Assembly (NCBI GenBank): GCA_947441065.1
Contig: CANESI010000005.1
Coordinates: 36,791 to 100,790 of the forward strand
DNA from: Caulobacteraceae bacterium
Lineage (GTDB): Bacteria > Pseudomonadota > Alphaproteobacteria > Caulobacterales > Caulobacteraceae
Reading direction: 5' to 3'
Length of the DNA: 64,000 nucleotides
The notes below the pieces were generated by a model. The model had not been told where the DNA came from. It ran no database searches and worked only from the letters and a program-made list of their open reading frames with translations. This document shows positions 38,056 through 47,023 of the stretch, piece after piece; the stretch's first letter is position 1; the number at the start of each line of letters is the position of its first letter. Both the position numbers and the translations under genes were made by a program.

Positions 38056-39096
38056 ATGGACTATTCTGAGCTTGGCCGCACGGGCCTTCAGGTCTCGCGC
38101 GTGTGCCTTGGCACCATGACCTGGGGCGACCAAAATACCGAGGCCGAAGGCCATGAGCAGATGGACTATGCTCTAGATGCCGGAATCAATTTCTGGGACA
38201 CGGCCGAAATGTATTCGGTGCCGCCTAAGGCCGAGACCCAAGGCTCCACTGAGCGGATCATCGGCACCTGGTTCAAGGCCAGCGGCAAGCGCGACAAGGT
38301 CATTTTGGCCAGCAAGATTGCCGGTCGCAGCCCCATGAGCTGGACCCGCGAAAACGAGTCCATGACCCGTCACACCAGGGCTCAGATCGATGAGGCGGTG
38401 GAGAAGTCACTCAAGCGCCTGCAGACCGACTATATCGATCTCTATCAGATGCACTGGCCAGACCGCGCCCTGCGGGTCTTTGGCGGCATGACCTATGCTG
38501 ACTATCCGATGGATTTCGAGCCGTTCGAAGACATTCTGGCCAATCTGGGTCGCCATGTCGAAAAGGGCAATATCCGCCATATTGGCGTGTCCAACGAAAG
38601 CCCTTGGGGCGTCATGCGCTTTGTCGCCGAGGCCGAAAAGCACGGTCTGCCGCGCATTGCCTCGATCCAAAACGCCTACAGCCTGATCAATCGCGTATTC
38701 GAAATGGGCTTGGCTGAAATTGCCATGCGCGAAGATGTCGGCCTGCTGGTCTATTCCCCGCTCGGCCAAGGCTATTTGACCGGCAAGTACCAGAACGGCG
38801 CTCTGCCCGCCGGTGCGCGCAAGACCCTCTATAACCGCCTTCAGCGCTATGAAGGCCCCGGTGCCGATGCCGCCATCTCGTCCTATCTGGCCCTTGCGGC
38901 AGAGCTCGGCGTCCTGCCTGAGACCTTGGCTCTGAAGTTCTGCGATAGCCGCCCCTTCGTGACCTCGACCATCATCGGGGCCTCGACCATGGCCCAATTG
39001 AAGATCGATATTGACGCCTTCCAGATGGAATGGACATCCGACATAGAAAAGGCCGTCGAGGCCCTTCACTATGCCCAGCCCAATCCTTGCCCCTAG
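38056..39096 (+). CDS. Aldo/keto reductase, Tas-like
   Basis: NADP(H)-dependent oxidoreductase of 346 residues. It begins MDYSELGRTGLQVSRVCLGTMTWG and carries the catalytic tetrad: aspartate in NFWDTAEMY (about 49-57, with the tyrosine), lysine in VILASKIAG and histidine in YQMHWPDR. The sequence MYSVPPKAETQGSTERIIG is characteristic of E. coli Tas and relatives. The ATG at 38056 has GGGGGA six bases upstream. Physiological substrate unknown. thpR follows after 30 bases. Confidence 0.94.
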   Translation: MDYSELGRTGLQVSRVCLGTMTWGDQNTEAEGHEQMDYALDAGINFWDTAEMYSVPPKAETQGSTERIIGTWFKASGKRDKVILASKIAGRSPMSWTRENESMTRHTRAQIDEAVEKSLKRLQTDYIDLYQMHWPDRALRVFGGMTYADYPMDFEPFEDILANLGRHVEKGNIRHIGVSNESPWGVMRFVAEAEKHGLPRIASIQNAYSLINRVFEMGLAEIAMREDVGLLVYSPLGQGYLTGKYQNGALPAGARKTLYNRLQRYEGPGADAAISSYLALAAELGVLPETLALKFCDSRPFVTSTIIGASTMAQLKIDIDAFQMEWTSDIEKAVEALHYAQPNPCP

Positions 39097-39126
39097 GGGC
39101 TGAGGCCCTTTAGCCCAGAGGCTGTC

Positions 39127-39660
39127 ATGATCCGCCTGTTCGCCGCCTTGGCCATCCCCGATGGGGTGGCCCAGAACCTTGCCTCCAGCCAATGCGGCAT
39201 TGTCGGGGCAAGGTGGCGGCCAGCGGAGGCCCTGCACGTGACCTTGCGGTTCTTTGGCGATGTGACCGAGGTCATGGCCGAAGACCTCGATGCCGAACTG
39301 GCCAAAATCACGGGCAAGCCCCTGACGCTCAGCCTGTCCAGCGTTGGGGCCTTTGACGAGGGCGACCGCATCACCGCCATCTGGGCAGGGCTGCAAGACC
39401 ATGAGGGCCTTCGCGTCCTAGCGGGCCGCTGTGAGGCCGCCGCGCGCCGGGCAGGGCTCAAGCCCGATGGGCGCAAATATACCCCCCACGTAACGCTCGC
39501 CTATCTGGGCCGCACCGACCCCGCCCAAGTCACCGCTTGGCTCGCCAACCATGGCGGTCTCAAATCCGAGCCCTTCACCCTCAACCAGTTTGGCCTCTAT
39601 TCCAGTTGGCAGACCTCCGAGGGGTCGCGATATACGGCGGAGCGGATTTACCGGCTATAG
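39127..39660 (+). CDS. thpR: RNA 2',3'-cyclic phosphodiesterase (ThpR/LigT)
   Basis: 2H phosphoesterase of 177 residues that opens 2',3'-cyclic RNA ends. The two HxT motifs are LHVTLRFFG (about 38-46) and PHVTLAYLG (about 121-129). MIRLFAALAIPD at the N-terminus is typical. Its 3' end runs into a cluster of palindromic repeats starting a few bases after the stop. Confidence 0.95.
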   Translation: MIRLFAALAIPDGVAQNLASSQCGIVGARWRPAEALHVTLRFFGDVTEVMAEDLDAELAKITGKPLTLSLSSVGAFDEGDRITAIWAGLQDHEGLRVLAGRCEAAARRAGLKPDGRKYTPHVTLAYLGRTDPAQVTAWLANHGGLKSEPFTLNQFGLYSSWQTSEGSRYTAERIYRL

Positions 39661-39663
39661 AAC

Positions 39664-39929
39664 CCCCTACCCCGGCTTCGCCGGTACTTCCCCCAGAGGG
39701 GGAAGATTTACCGTCCTAGATCTTCCCCCCTTGGGGGAAGTGGCGCGCAGCGCCGAAGGGGGCCTTGTTTTTTTCTTCCTTCCGGCTTCCCCGCGAAGGC
39801 GGGGATCCAGACCCTTGCACTCCGGCGGGAAGTGACCCGCTGGACCCTTCGTTTCGTGGGGAACGCGGCGGAGAGATCGTGGATGAACACCCCCCTCTCC
39901 CAACCCTCTCCCCCTCAAGAGGGGAAAGG
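39664..39929. repeat. Cluster of extragenic palindromic repeats
   Basis: Four palindromic units occupy nearly the whole thpR-oxyR gap. Units A (about 39664-39706) and B (about 39717-39764) share ACTTCCCCC-GGGGGAAGAT in opposite orientation, making a head-to-head pair. Unit C (about 39783-39865) contains CCCCGCGAAGGCGGGGATCC and a diverged partner TGGACCCTTCGTTTCGTGGG. Unit D (about 39889-39929) contains CTCTCCCCCTCAAGAGGGG. These resemble the dispersed intergenic REP-like elements known from many Proteobacteria. Confidence 0.8.
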
Positions 39930-39953
39930 GCTTACCCATCCCCTCAATAGATT

Positions 39954-39982
39954 TTGGCATTTGCATAGAACCAGCCTATAAT
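39954..39982 (+). promoter_or_regulatory. oxyR promoter, predicted leaderless
   Basis: TTGGCA (39954-39959), exactly 17 bases, TATAAT (39977-39982). The ATG of oxyR is at 39988, so the expected transcription start coincides with the start codon and there is no ribosome-binding site. Confidence 0.65.
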
Positions 39983-39987
39983 CCCTT

Positions 39988-40899
39988 ATGCTTCCCTCCC
40001 TTCGCCAACTGCACTATCTCAAGCTTCTGGCCGAACATGGCTCGTTCAGCCGTGCGGCAGAGGCGGCCCATGTCACCCAGCCGACCCTTTCGGCCGGCAT
40101 TCAAGAGCTGGAAAAGATCCTCGGCGCGCCGGTGGTGGACCGGGCAAGGTCCGGTGTGATCTTGACCGCTGTCGGTGAAGATGCTGTGCGGCGCGGCGGC
40201 GAGATCTTGGCTCAGGCTGAGGATCTGGTTCAGGCGGCCAAGAGCACGGGCCAGCCCCTGTCGGGCCGGTTTCGGTTAGGGGTGATCCCCACCATCGCCC
40301 CCTTCCTGCTACCGCGCGTCCTTCCACTGCTGCGCACGCGCTTTCCAAAGCTGCGGCTATTTTTGCGCGAGGACATGACCGCAAAGCTGGTCGTGGCCTT
40401 GAAGTCCGGCGCGCTCGATGCCGCCCTGATTGCCCTGCCCTATGACACGACCGGCCTGCGCACGGCCCGCGTGGGAGATGATGAGTTGATGGCCGCCTTG
40501 CCGCCGGGTCACCATCTGGGCCATGGCGGTCCCGTTTCGATGGACAATATCGACAGTGATGATCTGATCCTGCTCGAAGATGGTCACTGCCTGCGAGATC
40601 ATGCCCTTTCCTCCTGCGGGCTAGAGCCGCCCAAGCCCAATAGCAAGACGGGCGAGAGCCATTTTGCCGCCACATCCCTACACACCCTGGTTCAGATGGT
40701 CGGGTCGGGACTGGGCGTTTCGCTCCTGCCCGCCATGGCGGTCGAATCCGGCCTCGCCGAGCGGGCCAGTGTCACCATCCGCCCCGTCGGCCTGACAGGC
40801 GACGAGCGTCCGCCCTCTCGCGAGATCGTCGTGGCTTGGCGGGCCGGATCCAGCCGCGCGATTGAGGGACGCCTTCTGGCCGAGGCCCTGCGGGTCTAA
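39988..40899 (+). CDS. oxyR: Hydrogen peroxide-sensing LysR regulator OxyR
   Basis: LysR-type activator of 303 residues. An N-terminal winged helix (LRQLHYLKLLAEHGSFSRAAEAAHVTQPTLS) is followed by a sensor domain containing LEDGHCLRDHALSSC, where the two cysteines are nine residues apart exactly as C199 and C208 of E. coli OxyR, so the peroxide disulfide switch is intact. The C-terminal GLGVSLLPAMAVESG is typical. No ribosome site precedes the ATG and the promoter sits directly against it. It overlaps the convergent radical SAM gene end by four bases. Confidence 0.95.
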   Translation: MLPSLRQLHYLKLLAEHGSFSRAAEAAHVTQPTLSAGIQELEKILGAPVVDRARSGVILTAVGEDAVRRGGEILAQAEDLVQAAKSTGQPLSGRFRLGVIPTIAPFLLPRVLPLLRTRFPKLRLFLREDMTAKLVVALKSGALDAALIALPYDTTGLRTARVGDDELMAALPPGHHLGHGGPVSMDNIDSDDLILLEDGHCLRDHALSSCGLEPPKPNSKTGESHFAATSLHTLVQMVGSGLGVSLLPAMAVESGLAERASVTIRPVGLTGDERPPSREIVVAWRAGSSRAIEGRLLAEALRV

Positions 40900-41876
40900 C
40901 CGGCGCTACAGCTCGCCCCGCCAAGGACGCAGAACTTGGCGCAGTGGGGGTGGTTCAGTTTCACGGACCCTAAACTCGAGGCCAGATCAGGCCCCAGCTC
41001 AAATTGCGGATCATAGGGCAGAAGCGTGCAGGCCACGACAGCGGGCCGGTCGGCACCCCTGCGCTTGACCACCATCCGGCTTGAGGCACACATCAGGTCT
41101 GCCGGGTCCTTGTGCAAGATGCTCCAGCAGGCCGTGGTGATTTCGGGCACATCGACCCGCGCGTCCATCTCTGGAAACAGCACCAAGGCCGCTGGATTGC
41201 TGGCATCAAGCGCCACACCCATACCTTCAAACAGGGCCTGATAGCCCGCCCTAGCCTCATCGCCCCCCTCACCCTCAAGGCTTCGCCCCGCAACGGCCAG
41301 ATTAAATCCGTGTACGGACAACCAGTGCAGACCCTCGAGCGCCTTGGCCCAGGTGCCGACACCGCGCTCGGCCTCATGGACCAGGCCCGTATAGTGATCA
41401 AGGCTGACGCGAAGGGTTAGGCGGTCGCCATATTGCGCCTTCAGGGCCAGCAAGCCATCCTTGCGATGGTCCATCGGCTTCATGGCGTTGGTCAGGACCA
41501 GAACCCTAAGGCCGCGCTGCAACGGCACCGCGATCAAGGACAGGATGTCGGGGTTCATAAAGGGCTCGCCGCCGGTCAGACCGATCTCTTCGACCGGCAG
41601 GTTCAGGGCCGCGATCTCATCCAGATAGGCCAAGGCTTCGACCGCCGTCAGATAGGACAGGGCGTCATTGGTCGGAGAGCTTTCAATATAGCAGTTCAGA
41701 CAGGTCAGGTTGCACAGGGTCCCGGTATTGAACCACAGGGTCCTTAGCCCGGCCATATCGACACTGGCCCGCACCTCCCCCTTGGCGGTCAGATGGGGAT
41801 CGTGAAACTTGGCACCCGCCAAGGGCGTTGGGTGTGCAGCCACAAAGGGCGAAAGCTTAGAGACGATCTGGTTCAT
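40896..41876 (-). CDS. Radical SAM protein of unknown substrate
   Basis: Protein of 326 residues. The radical SAM cluster motif is CNLTCLNCY (about 55-63), and GLTGGEPFMNP is the SAM-binding glutamate motif. The C-terminal part has further cysteines: TACWSI, LMCASSRM, VACTLL and the tail HCAKFCVLGGASC, enough for an auxiliary Fe-S cluster. It is a conserved family, but I do not know its reaction. Neighbour of oxyR (convergent) and six bases after the prolyl oligopeptidase stop, yet each reads in its own direction relative to oxyR. Confidence 0.88.
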   Translation of the reverse strand: MNQIVSKLSPFVAAHPTPLAGAKFHDPHLTAKGEVRASVDMAGLRTLWFNTGTLCNLTCLNCYIESSPTNDALSYLTAVEALAYLDEIAALNLPVEEIGLTGGEPFMNPDILSLIAVPLQRGLRVLVLTNAMKPMDHRKDGLLALKAQYGDRLTLRVSLDHYTGLVHEAERGVGTWAKALEGLHWLSVHGFNLAVAGRSLEGEGGDEARAGYQALFEGMGVALDASNPAALVLFPEMDARVDVPEITTACWSILHKDPADLMCASSRMVVKRRGADRPAVVACTLLPYDPQFELGPDLASSLGSVKLNHPHCAKFCVLGGASCSAG

Positions 41877-41882
41877 GGCCGA

Positions 41883-44057
41883 TCAGTCCATCAGCTTTCG
41901 AGACAGGTAGACCATCTCAAGACTAACGCGCTTGGCCGACTCTTTCAGGTTTGCCGCCGCCGCGTGGCCGCCATCGGTATTTTCGTAATAGAGAAAGGGC
42001 AAGCCCATGGCCTGCATCTTGGCCGCCATCTTGCGCGCATGGCCCGGATGGACCCGGTCATCCTTGGTCGAGGTGACGAAGAGGGGCTCAGGATAGGCCA
42101 CGTCCGCCTTAAGATTATGATAGGGCGACAGACGCTGCAAAAAGGCCCCCTCGACCGGGTCGGCCGGATCACCATATTCGGCCATCCAAGAGGCTCCGGC
42201 GAGCAGCCGATGATAGCGCAGCATGTCGAGCAAAGGCACTTGGATCACTACGGCATTCCACAGGTCCGGCCTTTGGGTCAGTTGCACCCCCATCAAGAGG
42301 CCGCCATTAGAGCCGCCCTGAATGCCCAGATGGCGCGGACTGGTGATCTTGCGCGCGATCAGGTCCTCGGCCACGGCGGCAAAGTCGTCATAGATCCCTT
42401 GGCGCTTGGTCTTTAGGCCCGCCTGGTGCCAAGCCGGTCCAAATTCACCGCCGCCTCGGATATTGGCCAGCACATAGACCCCTCCGCGCTCGAGCCATAG
42501 CTTCCCCGTCAGGCCCGAATAGGCCGGGCTCATGGAGACCTGAAAGCCGCCATAGGCATAGAGCAGGGTCGGTGCCTTGCCGTCGAAGGCCAGATCTTTG
42601 CGCCGCACGACGAAATAGGGAACCTTGGTGCCGTCCTTAGAGGTGACCTCAAACTGTTCGGTGACCAGACCGCTGGCATCGAACCGCGCTGGTGCAGACT
42701 TGGCCTCATGGGTCAGGCCCGAGGCCGCATCGGCCAGCCAAAGTGTGGTGGGCATCAGAAAGCTGGTGGCCGAAACAAAGAGCTGATCATCCCGATCACT
42801 GGCCGTAACCACGCCCAAGGTCGCCGGGGCGGGCAGGTCAAGGGCCTTGCCGGTCCAGCCCTTGGGGCCATGGCCGTAGCTCATGATCTGGCCGACGACA
42901 TTGGTGGTCAGGGTAAAGACCAGACGGGTCTTGGTCGATCCAACCCCATCGATCGATTGGCGAGCATTGGGCGCGAAGATCAGGCTGGGCTGGATCGATG
43001 AAGGATCGGCAATAGCCTTGGCCAAATCAAAGCTGACCAGAGCCCCTTGGGCAAAGGCCTCACCGCCCGCCTTAGGGGTCCAAGCCTCTTCCAGCGTAAA
43101 GACCGCCTCACCATCCAGATAGGCTTGGAAGCTGGATTTGGTCGGTACCGGCAGGCGCACAGGCCCCTTAGGCGTCAGGATGTAATATTCGCTGTCAAAG
43201 AAGCCGACCGCGCGGGTGATATAGTCGGCCACATGGCGACCTTCAGCGTCGCGAATGACCCCCGGCCAGACGCCAACATCGGTCTTGGTTCCCGTAAAGA
43301 CCTCGGTCGCCTCTGACAGGGCCTGACCGCGCTTGAGACGCTTGATGGTGTAGGGATAGCCAGACTCTGTGACATTGCCCGCCGTCCATTCGCGGCCAAC
43401 CAGCAAGGTGTCCTGATCAATCCAAGCGGCCTGTTGTTTGCCTGCGGGCAGGTGGAAACCACCGGCGACAAAGGCCTTGGCCTTAGCGTCGAACTCGCGC
43501 ACCTCGACGGCGTCCTTGCCGCCGTCGGACAGGGAAACCAAACAGAGCCGCTCTTCAGGGGCCAGACAGTTTGCGCCCTTATAGACCCAGTTGGCGCCCT
43601 CGGCCTTGGCCAGAGCGTCAATATCGAGAACCGTGTCCCAGGCGGGATTGGCGCTGCGGTAGCTTTCAAGGCTGGTCCGCCGCCATAGGCCCCGCACCGC
43701 CGCCTGGTCCTGCCAGAAATTGTCGATCAATCCGGCGCGGAACGACGGCATCGGCACCCGGTCGGTCGCATTGACGATGGTCAGGGCCTGTTCGTTGAGA
43801 CGGGCAAAGCGAGGGTCGGCCTGCAGCAGATCCAGACTGCGCTTATTTTCCGTCCCCACCCAATCTAGGGCCCGCTTGCCCTCCACCTCTTCCAGCCACG
43901 AAAAGGGGTCGGCGGTCTTTTCGGTCATGGACGAGGCCTTGAGAGTCGAGGGGGTGGATTGGGCGAAACTGGAGGCGCAAAGGCCGGTCGCCACAATGAA
44001 GGTCAGAGCGGCAAGGGTGCGGGTCAGAGCGAGGTGGATCAGGGCAGGATGGGTCAC
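41883..44057 (-). CDS. Prolyl oligopeptidase family serine peptidase (S9A), exported
   Basis: Periplasmic peptidase of 724 residues. A signal peptide (LALTRTLAALTFIVATGLCASSFAQ) is followed by a beta-propeller region and a C-terminal alpha/beta hydrolase domain. The catalytic serine is in GIQGGSNGGLLMG, the aspartate in TSTKDDRVHPGHA and the histidine in NTDGGHAAAAN. Length and motif order match prolyl oligopeptidases, which cut short peptides after proline. It lies just upstream of the radical SAM gene on the same strand (gap six bases), so they may share a transcript. Confidence 0.94.
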   Translation of the reverse strand: MTHPALIHLALTRTLAALTFIVATGLCASSFAQSTPSTLKASSMTEKTADPFSWLEEVEGKRALDWVGTENKRSLDLLQADPRFARLNEQALTIVNATDRVPMPSFRAGLIDNFWQDQAAVRGLWRRTSLESYRSANPAWDTVLDIDALAKAEGANWVYKGANCLAPEERLCLVSLSDGGKDAVEVREFDAKAKAFVAGGFHLPAGKQQAAWIDQDTLLVGREWTAGNVTESGYPYTIKRLKRGQALSEATEVFTGTKTDVGVWPGVIRDAEGRHVADYITRAVGFFDSEYYILTPKGPVRLPVPTKSSFQAYLDGEAVFTLEEAWTPKAGGEAFAQGALVSFDLAKAIADPSSIQPSLIFAPNARQSIDGVGSTKTRLVFTLTTNVVGQIMSYGHGPKGWTGKALDLPAPATLGVVTASDRDDQLFVSATSFLMPTTLWLADAASGLTHEAKSAPARFDASGLVTEQFEVTSKDGTKVPYFVVRRKDLAFDGKAPTLLYAYGGFQVSMSPAYSGLTGKLWLERGGVYVLANIRGGGEFGPAWHQAGLKTKRQGIYDDFAAVAEDLIARKITSPRHLGIQGGSNGGLLMGVQLTQRPDLWNAVVIQVPLLDMLRYHRLLAGASWMAEYGDPADPVEGAFLQRLSPYHNLKADVAYPEPLFVTSTKDDRVHPGHARKMAAKMQAMGLPFLYYENTDGGHAAAANLKESAKRVSLEMVYLSRKLMD

Positions 44058-44188
44058 GGCGTCTCGGTCGTCATGGGTGGGATGGTTTAGACCCTAACCC
44101 TAGATCATTGTTCTGGGGCGGCAAGAGACCTTTATAGCTCGGTCGCTCCCTAGGTGCATGACGGGCGCGGTTAGCCTATATGGAAGCT

Positions 44189-45025
44189 ATGACCCACCGG
44201 TTTTTGAAAATGAACGGTCTTGGCAACGACTTCATCGTCGTCGATGCCCGCGGCAGCCCCTATCGCCCGACCTCTGATCAGGTCCGGGCCCTGTCGGCGC
44301 GTGGCGAGGGGGCTATCGGCTGCGATCAGTTCATCGTTCTAGAGCCCTCCAGCCGCGCCGACCTGTTCATGCGCATCTGGAATGCGGATGGCACGCAGGT
44401 TCAGGCCTGCGGAAATGCCACCCGCTGCGTGGGCCAACTGCTCTTGGATGAAACCGGCGCGGCTAGCGCCACCATCGAAACCGCCGCCGGGCTCCTCGGC
44501 GCAAGCCGTCCGTCTGAAGGCCAAGCGGGCGTCACGGTCGATATGGGGGCACCCCGCCTGGACTGGACCCAGATCCCCTTGTCGCAAGAGATGGATACGC
44601 GCGGCATCGAGCTTCAGGTCGGCCCCATAGACGCGCCGATCCTGCATACGCCGGGCTGCGTCAATATGGGCAATCCGCATGTGGTGTTCTTTGTCCCCGA
44701 TATTGAGACCGCCCCCGTGCGCGAGGTCGGCCCGATGATTGAGCATCATTTTCTGTTTCCAGAAGGGGTCAATGTCGGCTTTGCCCAGATCCTGAGCCCT
44801 GACCGCATCCGGCTTCGGGTCTGGGAACGGGGCGCTGGCCTGACCAAGGCCTGCGGCACAGGCGCCTGCGCGGCTCTGGTCGCTGCCCACCGCCGAGGCC
44901 TGACCGGCCGGGAAGCCACGCTCGTTCTGGACGGCGGCGAGCTTCACATTGCTTGGCGGGCCAGTGATGACCATGTGCTGATGACTGGCGCTGTGGCCCT
45001 GGACTATGAGGGCGAACTTCCATGA
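44189..45025 (+). CDS. dapF: Diaminopimelate epimerase
   Basis: Converts LL- to meso-diaminopimelate for peptidoglycan and lysine. The two catalytic cysteines are in VQACGNATRC and TKACGTGACAAL, and FLKMNGLGNDFIVVD starts the protein as usual. Two ATGs are available, 44180 and 44189; the second gives a standard N-terminus of 278 residues. Coupled to mtaB by an ATGA overlap. Confidence 0.96.
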   Translation: MTHRFLKMNGLGNDFIVVDARGSPYRPTSDQVRALSARGEGAIGCDQFIVLEPSSRADLFMRIWNADGTQVQACGNATRCVGQLLLDETGAASATIETAAGLLGASRPSEGQAGVTVDMGAPRLDWTQIPLSQEMDTRGIELQVGPIDAPILHTPGCVNMGNPHVVFFVPDIETAPVREVGPMIEHHFLFPEGVNVGFAQILSPDRIRLRVWERGAGLTKACGTGACAALVAAHRRGLTGREATLVLDGGELHIAWRASDDHVLMTGAVALDYEGELP

Positions 45026-46317
45026 GTGATCCCCTCGCCCTCACCCCCGTCGCGGACCTCGGTGTCGAGGTGGTGACCTTTGGCTGCCGCCTCAATGCCT
45101 ATGAGTCCGAAGTGATCCGCAAGCGGGCGGCGGAGGATGGCCTGAGCGATGCGGTGATCTTCAACACCTGCGCAGTGACCGGCGAGGCCGTTCGCCAAGC
45201 GCGCCAAGCCATTCGCAAGATGCGCCGCGAGCGGCCAGATGCCCGCCTGATTGTCACAGGCTGCGCCGCCCAGATCGACCCCGCCGCCTTTGGGGCGATG
45301 GAGGAGATTGATCTGGTGCTCGGCAATGCCGAGAAGACCCAGGCTGGGGCCTATGCCATCGCCGCCCCCGACGCTCCCCGCGTTCGGGTCAATGACATCA
45401 TGTCGGTGCGGGAAACGGCGGGCCACCTGATTGACGGGCTCAAGGAGCGGGCGCGGGCCTATGTCGAGGTGCAAAATGGCTGCGACCATCGCTGCACCTT
45501 CTGCATCATCCCCTTTGGCCGGGGCAATTCGCGCTCGGCCCCTGCGGGCGAGGTCGTCGAGCAGATCCGTCGTCTGACCGCCGAGGGCTATCGCGAAGTG
45601 GTTCTGACCGGCGTCGATGTCACCTCGTGGGGCAGTGACCTGCCCGGCCAGCCCACCCTTGGCCAGTTGGTCGCCCGCATCTTGAAGCTGGTGCCCGACC
45701 TGCCGCGCCTTCGCCTCTCCTCCATCGATGCGGCCGAGATCGATCCGGACCTCCTGCGCTGTATGGGCGAGGAACCGCGCCTGATGCCCTATCTGCACCT
45801 GTCCCTCCAGGCGGGAGACGATATGATCCTCAAGCGTATGAAGCGGCGTCACTCGCGCCAACAGGCGCTGGATCTGGTCGCCAGTGTGCGGGCCGTACGG
45901 CCAGATGTCGCCTTTGGTGCCGACCTGATCGCGGGCTTTCCCACCGAGACCGATGAGATGTTTGACAATACGGTGGCCTTGGTCGAGCAGACGGGCCTAG
46001 CCTTCCTGCACGTCTTTCCCTTCAGCCCCCGCCCCGGCACCCCCGCCGCGCGGATGCCGCAGCTTGACCGTGGCCTGATCAAACGCCGGGCCGAGCGCCT
46101 GCGGGCGGCTGGCGACGCGGCCCTGATCCGCCACCTCGAGGCCCAGATCGGCAAGGATCTTTGCGGATTGGTTGAGCGGGCCGGTACGGCGCGGGCCGAT
46201 GATTTCAGCGAAATTCGTTTTGAGGGCGAGGCCGACCTTGGCCAAATTCTCGGTCAAATCGTGCCGATGCGCATAACCGGCCACGACGGCAAAAGGCTAA
46301 CGGCGGTTCTCATCTAG
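45022..46317 (+). CDS. mtaB: tRNA t6A37 methylthiotransferase MtaB
   Basis: Radical SAM enzyme of 431 residues adding a methylthio group to t6A37 of tRNA. The N-terminal UPF0004 domain contains TFGCRLNAYESEV, NTCAVTGEAVRQ and VTGCAAQIDP, which hold the three auxiliary-cluster cysteines. The radical SAM motif is CDHRCTFCIIPFGRGNSRS. A TRAM-like end is short. The name MtaB rather than MiaB rests on the FGCRLN and GRGNSRS forms typical of the e-MtaB subfamily. Confidence 0.93.
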   Translation: MSDPLALTPVADLGVEVVTFGCRLNAYESEVIRKRAAEDGLSDAVIFNTCAVTGEAVRQARQAIRKMRRERPDARLIVTGCAAQIDPAAFGAMEEIDLVLGNAEKTQAGAYAIAAPDAPRVRVNDIMSVRETAGHLIDGLKERARAYVEVQNGCDHRCTFCIIPFGRGNSRSAPAGEVVEQIRRLTAEGYREVVLTGVDVTSWGSDLPGQPTLGQLVARILKLVPDLPRLRLSSIDAAEIDPDLLRCMGEEPRLMPYLHLSLQAGDDMILKRMKRRHSRQQALDLVASVRAVRPDVAFGADLIAGFPTETDEMFDNTVALVEQTGLAFLHVFPFSPRPGTPAARMPQLDRGLIKRRAERLRAAGDAALIRHLEAQIGKDLCGLVERAGTARADDFSEIRFEGEADLGQILGQIVPMRITGHDGKRLTAVLI

Positions 46318-46333
46318 CCCCCAGAACGCAAAA

Positions 46334-46362
46334 ATCCCCGGGGTCATCAAGACCACGGGGAT
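46334..46362 (-). terminator. Terminator of exbD
   Basis: ATCCCCGGGGTC / GACCACGGGGAT, a 12-base stem with one mismatch and a 5-base loop; on the minus strand it continues into TTTTT. It stands 34 bases past the exbD stop codon. Confidence 0.8.
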
Positions 46363-46395
46363 CGCGTCCCGCCGAAGCGGAAAGATTAGATCAGA

Positions 46396-46827
46396 CTAGC
46401 TCAGGTCTTCGTTGATCAGGCCGACCTTGAAGAAGCCATCGGTCTGTAGCTGGTTGACCACGCCCATAAAGTCCTCATAGCGGACTTCCTTGTCAGCGCG
46501 GATCATGACGGTCTCATCGGTGGGCTTAGCCACGTCAAAACGCTTAGCCAGATCAGCCGCCAAGGTTTGGCGCGAGGTTGGCTTGTCGACAATATAGATC
46601 GCGCCATCGCTCTGGATCGAAATGAAGGTTGGCTCCTTCTTTGGCTTCTCCTTCGGGGCTTGCGCCGGAGGAAGGTCAACCTTGATCGCCACAGTCGCCA
46701 TCGGCGCCGACACCATAAAGATGATGAGGAGCACGAGCATGACGTCGACCAGGGGTGTCACGTTTATTTCAGCGTTTTGCCCGAGGTCGAACTTATCGCC
46801 TGAACCGCTGGAAATCTTGCCCGCCAT
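46396..46827 (-). CDS. exbD: Biopolymer transport protein ExbD/TolR family
   Basis: Protein of 143 residues energising TonB-type outer-membrane transport. It has a short cytoplasmic N-terminus, then one helix with the functional aspartate in INVTPLVDVMLVLLIIFMV (about 21-39), and a periplasmic domain. No exbB or tonB gene is adjacent; the partner must lie elsewhere. A separate gene in this window encodes a TonB-dependent receptor (61389-63821). Single-gene unit with its own terminator. Confidence 0.93.
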   Translation of the reverse strand: MAGKISSGSGDKFDLGQNAEINVTPLVDVMLVLLIIFMVSAPMATVAIKVDLPPAQAPKEKPKKEPTFISIQSDGAIYIVDKPTSRQTLAADLAKRFDVAKPTDETVMIRADKEVRYEDFMGVVNQLQTDGFFKVGLINEDLS

Positions 46828-47023
46828 ATCACATTCCCTACTGGGCCGCCTCTATCTGAGCGACCGAATCTCGTTGCAGCCCCCGCTAGACAGGGGTCGG
46901 GAGAAACTAAAATCAGAGAAACGCCGCCGGAGCAAGCCGGTCAGACGATTCTTCATAACAGTTTCGCAAATGTCTCTCAAAGTTGGCTGGGCAAACCCGG
47001 CCCTCGTGGGTTATTGCCCCTCT

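Noticed and set aside
39664..39929. CRISPR array in the palindromic cluster
   Set aside because: Units are of different sequence and alternating orientation with no regular spacers; they are extragenic palindromes.
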